DNA of 32,764 nucleotides from contig JAMPBB010000002.1 of NCBI GenBank assembly GCA_023666885.1, forward strand, positions 233,448 to 266,211. Reading direction: 5' to 3'. Position 1 is the first letter of the stretch, and each line of letters begins with the position of its first letter. Made by a program: the position numbers and the translations under genes. The notes under the pieces were generated by a model. The model had not been told where the DNA came from. It saw nothing but the letters and a program-made list of their open reading frames with translations, and made no database searches. The stretch comes from Muribaculaceae bacterium (GTDB lineage: Bacteria > Bacteroidota > Bacteroidia > Bacteroidales > Muribaculaceae). This document shows, piece after piece, positions 7,002 through 16,209 of this stretch.

Positions 7002-10000
7002 TGAGGATAACCGAATTTTTTGTCAAGCGGCCGGTTCTGTTTTGGTCGCTGATGGCTATCATAATGATAGCCGGAGTGTTGTCATTCATTCAGATGCCCA
7101 AGCTTGAGGATCCGGCTGTATCGATAAAACAGGCTATGGTAGTTGTGCCATATCCCGGGGCTTCGGCTCATGAGGTAGAGCTGAAAGTGGCTCAAGTGGT
7201 GGAGGATGAACTGCGTGCATTGCCCGGGGTGAAGAAGATAAAGACCGAATGCCAGAACGGGGCAGGAATGTTTACCGTTGAATTCAAGATGACGGTTCAG
7301 AACAAGGATCTCGAGCAGCATTTCGACCTCTTGCGGCGTAAGGTGAATGACCTTGCCGTAAAACTCCCGCAGGACTGCTACTCCCCCATGGTGATTGATG
7401 ACATGATGGACGTATACGGTATTGTCTATGCGCTCAGTTCCGATGGCTATACATATCCGGAGATGGATAAATACGCTCAGTTTATCCGCCGGGAGCTGCT
7501 TGGTGTAAACGGGGTGAAACGCATAAACATATACGGCAACCGTGATGAGGTTATAAACATAACCATCTCCACCGAGCGTCTTGCCAAGAACGGCATAATC
7601 CCTACGCAGATAATGTCAGCCCTGCAGGCTGCGGGAAAAACCGTCAACGCCGGCAAGTACAGCGCCGGAGCCGACCGCTACTCGGTATATGTCAATGACG
7701 CCATAAAGGATGAGAACGACATTCGCGAGCTTCTTATTCAGACCATGGACGGAAAGAAGATGCGCCTCGGCGACATAGCCACAGTGGAACGCACGTATGC
7801 CGAACCGCAGACCAACGGATTTTTCATAAACGGCAAACCGGCACTGGCTATAAGCGTGGCAATGGAAACTGACGCCATAGTCCCCGATGTGGGAAAGGCT
7901 GTTGATGAGAAACTAGCCGAGATAATGCCTTCGATACCGGCCGGCCTGGAAACGGAAAAACTGTTTTTCCAGCCGGAAAAGGTGAGCAGCGCCATATCAT
8001 CATTTATGGTCAATCTGCTTGAATCAGTATTGATTGTAATCCTTGTGCTGATATTCACCATGGGATTCCGCAGCGGACTGATCATAGGCTTTGGGCTTGT
8101 GCTGACGGTGGCAATATCGTTCCCCATACTGCTTGTATGCGGCACCACGCTTCAGCGGATATCGCTGGGGGCGTTCATTGTGGCTATGGGTATGCTTGTG
8201 GATAACGCCGTAGTCATAATGGACGGTATCCTCGTGGATAAGAAACGAGGGCTTAGAGAAGAAGAGTATCTGTATAGGATAGGGAAGAACACCGCGTTAC
8301 CTCTTTTGGGCGCTACAGTGATAGCCGCTTCTACATTCCTCTGTGTGTATCTTTCGCCGGATACGGCAGGCGAATATGCAGGCGACCTGTTTCTTGTGTT
8401 ATGCGTGAGCCTCTTGGCAAGCTGGTTTCTTGCCCTGGTACAAGTGCCGGTCTGTGCCAAGGAATGGCTTCCAAAGAAAGAGAAGCATAACGAGACAGGG
8501 ACAGAGAAGGCTGCCGACTCCGTGGCTCACCGTTTTGTACGCCGTACTATTGAAAAGCTGATAGCGCACCGCTGGGCAACAATGACGGTAGCGGTAGCTC
8601 TGCTTGCCGCGTCAGCATTTGGCATGACAAAGGTAAAGAATCTCTTTTTCCCTGACTTTGACTATAATCAGTTTGTGGTGGTTCTTCCCGGCCTCTACCA
8701 ATCCGGATGTAGTGCGCAATGAGCTAATAGCCATGAGCGACTCGCTTTCCACGAGAGAAGGCATTGAGCGTGTAGCCATCAGTATGGGCAGCGCCCCTTC
8801 TCATTACTGCCTTGTAAGACCTATGACATCGGGAGGCGACTGCTATGGCGAACTCATAGTGAACTGCCCGGACTACAAGACTGTGGTTAAAGAGATACCT
8901 ATAATACGAAATCAGCTCCGCGAGCTATATCCTGATGCCTACATAAGGATACGTAAATACAATTTCTCCATATCCACCTCCCACACTGTAGAGGTGGAGT
9001 TTGCGGGGCCCGACCCTGCTGTACTGCGCGAGCTCAGCGAGAAAGCGGAAGCTATCATGCGGAAGTCACCATACGTTGACCCGTATTCAGTGCAGAACAA
9101 CTGGAAGCCGCGCGGAAAAACATTTATTGCCGACTATGTCCAGCAGGATGCCGTGCGAGCCGGGGTAAGCCGTGGAGATGTGGCGAACGCCATACTCGCT
9201 GCCACTGACGGGATGCCAGTGGGCGTGCTGACTGACAATGACCGCATGGTGACTCTCAATATGCTTGTCAGGAACGCCGACGGTAGCCGCATAGCTGATT
9301 TAGGGAGCGCGCCTGTGTGGAGCATGATGAATGTGCATCTGTCCAACGATGACCTCAACTCCGCATTGCAGGGAGGTGAAGCCATGAGCCGTCTGCAAGA
9401 CAAGATGTTCAGTTCCGTACCGTTGAGTTCTGTGACCAACGGTGTGGAGATGAAATGGGACGAGGATGTGGTTCTGCGCCTTAACGGACAGCGTGTGATA
9501 GAAGCTGAATGTGACCCGGATCCCGACCGTGATGATGCCACCCCGGCAAAGGTATTGGCCGACATTCAGGATGAGATAGAGTCCATACCGCTGCCTCCCG
9601 GCTACAGTATGCGCTGGGTAGGCGAAGGCGAAACCTCCGGTGAAGCTATAGGCAATCTGATGAAATTCGTGCCTCTGACCATATTCATCATACTGATAAT
9701 ACTGCTGTTCTTGTTCGGCAGCTGGAAAAAGGTGGGATTGATACTTGTATGCCTGCCCTTCGTGATATGCGGTATTGCACCGTCACTCCTTATCAGCGGA
9801 GAGGCCATGACCTTTATGGCCATAATAGGGCTAATGGGCCTCTTCGGTATGATGACCAAAAACGGCATTGTGCTTGTAGATGAGATAAACCGATTGCAGA
9901 GCGAGGGTGTAGAGCCATATAAGGCGGTCATTGATGCCACTATATCACGTGTACGTCCTGTGTTGATGGCATCACTCACCACCATTGTGGGTATGATACC

Positions 10001-10142
10001 TCTTGTGGCTGACCCTATGTACTCATCCATGGCTATTGTAATAATGGGCGGGTTGACAATAGGTACTATCATCACACTGATGCTGCTCCCGCTTTTCTAC
10101 TGTGTATTCTTCAAAATTCGTAAACCAAAAACTATACAATGA
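7001..10142 (+). pseudogene. RND efflux permease, split by a frameshift near 8680
   Basis: The gene should encode a protein of about 1,040 residues. The first part (7001-8722 frame) holds TM1, the first porter loops, TM2-6 and the TM4 motif GMLVDNAVVIMDG (D401). It goes out of frame just after the PDFDYNQFVV segment and runs into junk before a stop at 8722. The rest continues in another frame from about 8690 (FPASTNPDVVRNEL) to 10142, with the second porter domain and TM8-12, including TKNGIVLVDE. One extra base or a loss of 2 or 5 bases would explain this. RND spacing between the PDxD motif and LPA suggests about two residues are also missing, favouring a 5-nt deletion. As sequenced, no full pump can be made. 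Its 3' end overlaps the channel gene (ATGA). Confidence 0.85.
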
Positions 10143-11453
10143 CACTCAGATATATTATAGCCGGATGTATGTGCATGGCAAGCTGTCTGGCTACTTTTGC
10201 CCAACAGCCCCTTAGCCTGTCAGCGCAAGAATGCCGGTCAATGGCATTGGCTGCCAGCGAAGACATGAAGCAGAGTGAACTCGGACTGCAGAAGGCTGAT
10301 CTTGATACAAAGATTGCACGGGCAGCCTTCCTACCCAAAATAGACGGTTCAGCCACGGGTGCATATGTAGTACCGGACATAGACATGATGGGAATGGAGA
10401 TGAGAATCCGAGGCATGTACATGGCCGGGATAACCCTTACTCAGCCCATATACACGGGCGGAAGGCTCACCACCGGTAAGAAACTTGCCAAGATCGGTCG
10501 GGAAACGGCTGCCATCCAGCAGCGTATGACCCGAATGGACATTATAGCGGAGGCTGACAAGGCGTATTGGACCTACATAGCAGTGTCAAGCAAGGTAAGG
10601 ATGCTTGAAAGCTACATCGTGCAGATGGACACCCTATATGCGCAGACCCGGCTCGCCGTGGACTGTGGCATGGTCACTGACAATGACCTCCTGAGAATCT
10701 CATCAAGGCGCAGCGACATACAGTATCAGTGGCAAAAGGCCAACAACGGCATGGATCTGTGCCGACTTGCGCTTTGCCGACTGCTTGGCGTGGATAATTC
10801 TACCGAGATTGTACCCACAGATACTGTCATCAGGGTAGAAAGGCCATCGTTCATGGCATATAACCGGGAACTGCGCCCGGAAATTCAGCTGCTCAACAAG
10901 CAGGATAGAGGCCGGTCGTCATCAGGTGACCATGGCTCGGGCCGAGATGCTGCCCACCATTGGCCTGTCGGCCGGATATACGTACTATGGCAATCTGAAG
11001 ATGAAAGGAATGACCGATATGGGCAATGGCAACTATCAGCCGTTCACACAGAGTTTCCGTGACGGGATGGGTATGTTCATGCTGTCCGTCAACATACCTA
11101 TATTCAGCTGGGGTGAGCGTAGCAATAAAGTGAAGAAAGCCCGCTTGGATGTAGAGAATGCCACCCTTGACCTTCAGAAGAACTCACGGTTGATGGACCT
11201 TGAAGTGGAACAGGCCACCCGAAACCTCTCGGATGCCTATTCACTTATTGAAACAGCACAAGTGGGGCTCCGACAGGCTGATGAGAACCTGCGCATAATG
11301 AATGACCGCTTCGCGCTGTCACTTTCTCCGTTGACTGACCTTCTTGACGCCCAGTCGCAATGGCAGCAGGCTGAAAGTAACCTCATCGAGGCACAAGCCC
11401 AATACAAGATTTCAGAGACCGAATATCTCCGTGCCCTTGGGCGGCTTGAATAA
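10139..11453 (+). pseudogene. TolC-like outer-membrane efflux protein, frameshifted at 10903-10904
   Basis: This is the outer-membrane channel of the tripartite pump, with a signal peptide at 1-21 and two OEP repeats rich in coiled-coil helices. Up to NKQ the protein is normal. An extra G in the GG at 10903-10904 then throws it out of frame, giving a false 307-residue product that ends at 11062. Dropping one G restores KQIEAGRHQVTMARAEM and a continuous reading frame to 11453 (full length about 438 residues). This single-base insertion is well localised. With the permease break it makes two lesions in one operon. Confidence 0.87.
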
Positions 11454-11454
11454 T

Positions 11455-11488
11455 GGCGCTGCAAATTGCCTCCAAGGCAGTCAGCGCC
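11455..11488 (+). terminator. Nested hairpin after the efflux operon (possible terminator)
   Basis: Two nested stems, GGCGCTG/CAGCGCC (11455-11461 with 11482-11488) and TGCCT/AGGCA (11467-11471 with 11475-11479), start 2 nt after the channel stop codon. There is no clean T run after it, so it may be a 3'-end stabilising structure or a weak or factor-assisted terminator. Confidence 0.4.
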
Positions 11489-11563
11489 GGTGTTTGGGCT
11501 ATACATGCGGTCAGGAATAGGGAAATTTGGAGTAGGGAAGTAATCAGCCCGGTAGAAAAGCGC

Positions 11564-11594
11564 TTGCATATAGAATGTTTTTATGCTATTTTTG
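11564..11594 (+). promoter_or_regulatory. Promoter of the DUF3078 gene
   Basis: TTG at 11564-11566 and TATTTTTG at 11587-11594 are spaced by 20 nt, matching the Bacteroidetes sigma-ABfr pattern. The predicted leader is about 43 nt. Confidence 0.65.
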
Positions 11595-11641
11595 CAAAAA
11601 AGTTTTTCTGACATTCTCACGGACTGAAATTAACCAAAAGT

Positions 11642-12982
11642 ATGCCTCGTTTTCTGCTATTTATTATCATTACAATATACTCCTGCGGCACTGCATTAGC
11701 ACAGAATCACATACCGCAGCTCATGAAGCTCACAGTACCGGCTCCTGACGTTGACACCATAGCTTGGCCCAACGTCCCTGACGGTCTGCTGATAGACCGC
11801 CCTGACTTTGACTCCATAATAAGCACGCCGTCACGCGAGTACACACTCAACACGCTCCGGCTCACTGCCCCCATAATATTCGAGAAGTATCATTTTCTGC
11901 CTCCGGTGAGCCTTGAGCCGGCCGAGCATGATGCCGCATTTGCCGACATATACACATGGCTTGATGACCTAAACTCATCTGAAAACATACTCAGCCATGC
12001 CATTCAGGACTACATGTTCCGGTATCCCGAGGACATAAAGTACAATGCCGCGTGGCTCCCTGAAGCCCCGAAGCTTTACAAGGCATTCATAAATCCGTCA
12101 TCGCTGCGTGTTGAATTCCAGGAAGCCCAAGTCACCGAAAAGCCTCAAGGGCCGGAAACCATACGCAAGAACTGGCTGCACAAATTCAACGCCTCGCTCC
12201 AGTTCTCTCAGGCATACATATCGCCCAACTGGTATCAGGGAGGCAACAACAACCTCAATATGATAGGCCAGCTGCTATACAACGTGAAGCTCAACCCCAA
12301 GTTCCACCCCAACTATATATTTGAGGCCACGGCCCAATACAAAATAGGCCTGAACAGCACACCCGATGATACCATACGCGCCTACAACATAAGCGAGGAT
12401 CTGTTCCAGTTCAATCTTACCGCCGGACTTAAAGCGTATAAAAAATGGTACTATTCGGTCAACGTCAACTTCAAGACGCAGATATTCAATCACTATCCGT
12501 CCAATTCGCAGACGCTTAAGTCAGCACTCCTGTCGCCGGGCGATCTCAACGTAGGTCTTGGTATGACATACAATACCACTAACAAGCCCAAGACATTCAC
12601 ATTTGACCTGTCCATAGCACCCTTGGCATGGAACATGAAGACGTGCATCAACCGGCGTCTGGATGAAACCGCCTACGGCATTACCGAAGGCCGCAAGTCA
12701 GTAAGCGACTTCGGTTCTACCATTGACTGCAAGTATTCATGGAAAATGGCATGGAACATCACATACTCCTCCCACATATTCGCGTTCACGGATTATTCCT
12801 ACATTCAGGGTGACTGGGAGCACACTATAAACTTTGCCATAAACCGATACTTCTCCACACAGCTATATCTGCACATGCGCTATGACACCTCCACTCCGCG
12901 CGAGCCCGACTCCCGGTGGCATAAATTCCAGCTTAAGGAGATACTCAGCTTCGGCTTTAACTACACTTTCAGCACGGTATAA
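11642..12982 (+). CDS. DUF3078 outer-membrane beta-barrel protein
   Basis: The protein has 446 residues: a signal peptide (about 1-20, ending ALAQ), a variable N-terminal 160 residues, then the DUF3078 pattern starting at WLHKFNASLQFSQAYISPNWYQGG and a run of alternating aromatic beta-strands to FGFNYTF. Such proteins are found in Bacteroidetes and are predicted to be outer-membrane barrels of unknown function. It has its own promoter and is 24 nt upstream of the next small exported protein, so it may head the four-gene unit that ends with the Crp/Fnr regulator. DUF3078 is assigned from memory of the family pattern. Confidence 0.8.
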   Translation: MPRFLLFIIITIYSCGTALAQNHIPQLMKLTVPAPDVDTIAWPNVPDGLLIDRPDFDSIISTPSREYTLNTLRLTAPIIFEKYHFLPPVSLEPAEHDAAFADIYTWLDDLNSSENILSHAIQDYMFRYPEDIKYNAAWLPEAPKLYKAFINPSSLRVEFQEAQVTEKPQGPETIRKNWLHKFNASLQFSQAYISPNWYQGGNNNLNMIGQLLYNVKLNPKFHPNYIFEATAQYKIGLNSTPDDTIRAYNISEDLFQFNLTAGLKAYKKWYYSVNVNFKTQIFNHYPSNSQTLKSALLSPGDLNVGLGMTYNTTNKPKTFTFDLSIAPLAWNMKTCINRRLDETAYGITEGRKSVSDFGSTIDCKYSWKMAWNITYSSHIFAFTDYSYIQGDWEHTINFAINRYFSTQLYLHMRYDTSTPREPDSRWHKFQLKEILSFGFNYTFSTV

Positions 12983-13006
12983 ACGGCCTACACCCTATAA
13001 CTGACA

Positions 13007-13564
13007 ATGCGCACTCTCCTCACGCTATCACTGCTTCTGATATTACATGGCAGCCACGTCATGGCATTTGACACCGAGTCATTCCGCCGCGAACTTGACC
13101 GCCGTGGGGCAGAACGCATAGAGGGGATATGGCAGTTCACATCGGACGGTGCCACGGTGGCCATATCATCGACCGGCGGCGCGGATCATCCGGGCGATGC
13201 CGGAAAGCACCGTACATACTCCATAATTTTAATCGATTCCCCGTCACGGGCTTTGCGTCCGGGCACCGAACTCGGCACTATAACAGCCGAAGCCGCCCAA
13301 GGGCGCTACGAAGCCCGCATATACACCCGTTCGGAAGGCTCCCGGCTCTTTAATCAGCGCAAATTCACGCTTGAGCTTGATGAGGCAGCCGGATACATAC
13401 GCTTCTACCGTCACCGGAGCTCCATATCAATCAATCTATGGCACTTCGTGCCCTTTTTGTGGCGATACTCAGTAAGACGTAATGATGACTCCGCACGCTC
13501 CACTCCCGGATGCGTGCGCATATACCCGGCACCGGCTCTGCCGCTTGAACCTATATATCTATGA
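13007..13564 (+). CDS. Exported protein of unknown function
   Basis: The protein has 185 residues, with a signal peptide (about 1-20, ending VMA). The mature part opens with an amphipathic helix, then IEGIWQFTSDGATVAI, which resembles the first strand of lipocalin-like folds in which a protein is described as ligand-binding, but the match is weak. The C-terminus is basic and then proline-rich. It overlaps the next gene by 4 nt (ATGA), which supports translational coupling. I do not recognise the family. Confidence 0.75.
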   Translation: MRTLLTLSLLLILHGSHVMAFDTESFRRELDRRGAERIEGIWQFTSDGATVAISSTGGADHPGDAGKHRTYSIILIDSPSRALRPGTELGTITAEAAQGRYEARIYTRSEGSRLFNQRKFTLELDEAAGYIRFYRHRSSISINLWHFVPFLWRYSVRRNDDSARSTPGCVRIYPAPALPLEPIYL

Positions 13565-14046
13565 TGATGCGCCTCCTCATTATAGCAGTAGCCGCCGCAA
13601 TGGCATTGCCGGCATGGACCGACTCGAGGCGGCGCACCACACGCCGCGCGCTTCACACATCGGCGCCGGCGTCCAAACCTGCCATAGCGGGAGCAGACAC
13701 TATAGTACATCCACAAGGATGGATCAAGGTGAGCGGCTATGACAAACCGCTGCGTTCATCGCGTGAATCGGCTCTGTTCACCAACACGGCATCGCGTACC
13801 ATAATATCCGTAACTATAGGCATACACTACACTGACATGCAGGGGCGCGAGCTGCACGCCCGGACCGTAGAGCTTCCATGCTCCATACCGCCCGATGCCA
13901 CTCGGCAGCTCTACTGGCCGTCGTGGGACCGTCAGCTCACATTCTACTACCACCTGTCGCCCCGTCCGCGCCGCGCAAGCGCCACCCCTTACCGTATAAC
14001 ATGCACCGTTGACACACTGATAGCCTATGACTCACCGGCAGAATGA
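13561..14046 (+). CDS. Exported protein of unknown function
   Basis: The protein has 161 residues with a signal peptide of about 19 residues (or 17 if the third ATG is used). An arginine-rich linker is followed by a compact domain beginning WIKVSGYDKPLRSSRESALFTN and containing several beta-strand-like segments; it suggests an Ig-like or fibronectin-like fold, but no motif proves this. It overlaps the upstream gene by 4 nt and the downstream Crp/Fnr gene by 20 nt. The coupling suggests these proteins act together or are controlled together. Function unknown. Confidence 0.72.
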   Translation: MMMRLLIIAVAAAMALPAWTDSRRRTTRRALHTSAPASKPAIAGADTIVHPQGWIKVSGYDKPLRSSRESALFTNTASRTIISVTIGIHYTDMQGRELHARTVELPCSIPPDATRQLYWPSWDRQLTFYYHLSPRPRRASATPYRITCTVDTLIAYDSPAE

Positions 14047-14620
14047 CCCAATAGCACACATCAAGGCTCACATCCCGCTCACTCCCGAGCTTGAAGCATC
14101 GCTGCATGACCTTATGCGCGAGCGCCATTTCCGCCGAGGCGAAACCATAACGGCGCTCTCCGAGATGCGTAACCATGCCTTGTACATAAAACAGGGGTCG
14201 GCCCGCGTATACTATATATTTGCCGGAAAGGAGCACACCTATTCGTTTGCATTCACGGATCAGTTTATCACCATAGCCCACCGTCTGCTCAACGTGCCTG
14301 ACGGCAACATGACCATAGAATTTCTCGAGCCTACTGATGTAGTGTTCCTTTCCCACTCATCCACACACCGCGTATTTGAGGAATCAAACACTGACACCGA
14401 AGAGATATACCTGTTCACACTCACAGCCATGCTGGAACACTCACGAGAGCTTGAAGAGCGAATAATGGTGCTCCAGACTGCCGATGCTGCCGGACGGTAC
14501 CGCTGGGTACTCAAAAAATATCCGCGCCTGCTTGAACGCGCCACCATAACGCAAGTGGCCTCCTTCCTCGGAGTGACCAAGGAGACACTTTACCGAATCC
14601 GCTCCGGCAAGTACAAATAA
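14027..14620 (+). CDS. Crp/Fnr-family transcriptional regulator
   Basis: The protein has 197 residues: a cyclic-nucleotide-binding-like beta-barrel (about 15-115, with FRRGETITALSEMRNHALYIKQGSARVYY), a long dimer helix (about 120-150) and a C-terminal helix-turn-helix (ITQVASFLGVTKETLYRIRSGK). The barrel lacks the arginine-glutamate phosphate cassette of cAMP-binding CRP and has no Fnr-type N-terminal cysteines, so its signal is unknown. It is the last gene of the overlapping cluster that begins with the DUF3078 protein. The 20-nt overlap with the previous gene implies co-translation. An alternative downstream start would cut into the barrel. Confidence 0.85.
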   Translation: MTHRQNDPIAHIKAHIPLTPELEASLHDLMRERHFRRGETITALSEMRNHALYIKQGSARVYYIFAGKEHTYSFAFTDQFITIAHRLLNVPDGNMTIEFLEPTDVVFLSHSSTHRVFEESNTDTEEIYLFTLTAMLEHSRELEERIMVLQTADAAGRYRWVLKKYPRLLERATITQVASFLGVTKETLYRIRSGKYK

Positions 14621-14646
14621 TCTACCCACCTCTGCACATATTTTTG

Positions 14647-14654
14647 TAACTTTG
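14647..14654 (+). promoter_or_regulatory. Promoter -7 element of the MATE gene, almost no leader
   Basis: TAACTTTG is an exact -7 box ending only 7 nt before the ATG at 14662, so the transcript would start about 2-4 nt before the start codon. No -33 TTTG is visible. Confidence 0.55.
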
Positions 14655-14661
14655 TGCCCGT

Positions 14662-16029
14662 ATGGCAAAAGTTCAAGGAAATCTGGATCTGTTGGCACAC
14701 GGCAAGATTAGCCGCCTGCTTTGGGACTACAGCCTGCCCGCCGTAACGGGGATGCTCGTAATGTCACTTTACAACGTCATTGACCGCATATTCATAGGTC
14801 AGGGAGTGGGCACCGATGCCATAGCCGGGCTCGCCATCACATTCCCGGTAATGAACGTGGCCTCAGCGCTCGGCGTACTCGTGGGAGCCGGTGCCGCCGC
14901 CCGCGTATCCATACTGCTCGGAGCCAGAAATCATCACGGCGCCTCGCGTGTGCTTGGCAATTCGCTCACGCTCATCGTTATCATTGCAGCCATATACATA
15001 TCATGCTTCGCCATATGGCTTGACCCCATATTGCGCGCATTCGGAGCCAGCGACGTATCGCTCCCCTATGCTCATGACTTCATGATATGTATCCTGCCGG
15101 GTATGTTCATAATGAATATAGCCTTCAGCTTCAACAATATAATGCGTGCTTCAGGCTACCCGGTCAAGGCCATGTACAGCATGTTTGCCGGAGCCGGGGC
15201 CAACCTTATTCTTGCACCGCTGTTCATATTCGTTTTCGGATGGGGCATTCGTGGGGCAGCCATAGCCACAGATCTGGCCATGAGCCTGTTTGCCGTAATA
15301 GTCATGTCCCACTTTTTCCGCCGTGGCAGTACGCTCCACTTCACTAAGGGAATATACCGGCTGCAGTGGGCTACAGTTCTGTCCATTGTGGCCATAGGCG
15401 CAGCCCCCTCGCTTGTCAATCTGGCCGGAAGCGCCATAAACGTAATAATAAACAAGACTCTGTACTACCACGGCAGCGATAGTGCCGTAGCCGCTGCCGG
15501 AATATTCACTACATTCACATCGCTGCTGGTAATGGTAGTAGTGGGCATATGCCAAGGCATGCAGCCCATAGTGGGTTACAACTATGGTGCAGGGCTCACC
15601 CACCGCCTTAAGCGCACATTCTGGCTTGCCGTGCTGTGGAGCACGTGCGTTGTGACGGCAGGCTCGGCATTCGGCCTTGCATTCCCCTCGCTCATAGCCC
15701 GGGCATTCACTGTAGATGCCGGCCTGATATCGGTCACATCCAATGCCTTCACCCATGCCCTGTGGGCATTTTGGGCGGTAGGGTTCCAAGTGGTGGCCAC
15801 AAACTTTTTCCAGTCCATAGGCAAAGCCGGAAAGTCAATATTCCTCAGCCTCACCCGCCAGGTCATATTCCTCATTCCGCTCCTGCTTACACTACCACGC
15901 ACCATGGGGCTTGACGGCGTATGGACATCGTTTCCTTTCAGTGACATACTGGCCACTATAGTGACCGCCTGCATGATATGGTGGCAGTTCCGCCGCATAG
16001 GCGCCGGGGCTGAGGCCAAACATGTTTAA
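14662..16029 (+). CDS. MATE-family multidrug/cation exporter
   Basis: The protein has 455 residues with about 12 hydrophobic segments in two six-helix halves, typical of MATE antiporters that expel cationic compounds in exchange for Na+ or H+. The first helix region (ISRLLWDYSLPAVTGMLVMSLYNVIDRIFIG) is characteristic, as is the GAGAAARVSILLGARN segment, and the second half repeats the pattern from QWATVLSIVAIGAAPSLVN onward. It appears to have its own promoter close to the start codon rather than reading through from the Crp/Fnr gene 41 nt upstream. Substrate unknown. Confidence 0.92.
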   Translation: MAKVQGNLDLLAHGKISRLLWDYSLPAVTGMLVMSLYNVIDRIFIGQGVGTDAIAGLAITFPVMNVASALGVLVGAGAAARVSILLGARNHHGASRVLGNSLTLIVIIAAIYISCFAIWLDPILRAFGASDVSLPYAHDFMICILPGMFIMNIAFSFNNIMRASGYPVKAMYSMFAGAGANLILAPLFIFVFGWGIRGAAIATDLAMSLFAVIVMSHFFRRGSTLHFTKGIYRLQWATVLSIVAIGAAPSLVNLAGSAINVIINKTLYYHGSDSAVAAAGIFTTFTSLLVMVVVGICQGMQPIVGYNYGAGLTHRLKRTFWLAVLWSTCVVTAGSAFGLAFPSLIARAFTVDAGLISVTSNAFTHALWAFWAVGFQVVATNFFQSIGKAGKSIFLSLTRQVIFLIPLLLTLPRTMGLDGVWTSFPFSDILATIVTACMIWWQFRRIGAGAEAKHV

Positions 16030-16209
16030 TAACATAGTTGCACGTCAGCAAACGTATCGCTTTTATATCCTTTTCGTTAGTACTTTAGCCGCATTTAGCG
16101 CATTTTTGTCGTTTTTTAGTCTATTATTTGCATATTGAATTAATTTGCAGTATATTCGCATGTACATACACTTAGCAATAACCGAAATAACCAAATCTCA
16201 CTTCATTAT
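16030..16209 (+). promoter_or_regulatory. Upstream region of the glycogen cluster, weak promoter match
   Basis: The gap is A/T-rich. TTAATTTG at 16140-16147 matches TAnnTTTG at 7 of 8 positions and would give a leader of about 55 nt; a second box-like stretch is TATTATTTG at 16122-16130. No terminator hairpin for the MATE gene and no RNA gene were found. Confidence 0.35.

Noticed and set aside
8658-10142. Second half of the permease as an independent gene
   Set aside because: It lacks the start of the porter domain and matches only the second half of an RND pump; a frameshift explains it better.
10895-10930. Programmed frameshifting in the channel gene
   Set aside because: There is no slippery heptamer, and removing one G restores the family sequence exactly; mutation is simpler.
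15151-15789. 212-codon - strand open frame inside the MATE gene
   Set aside because: It is antisense to a clear membrane transporter, and its Cys/Tyr/His-rich composition is typical of a shadow frame.
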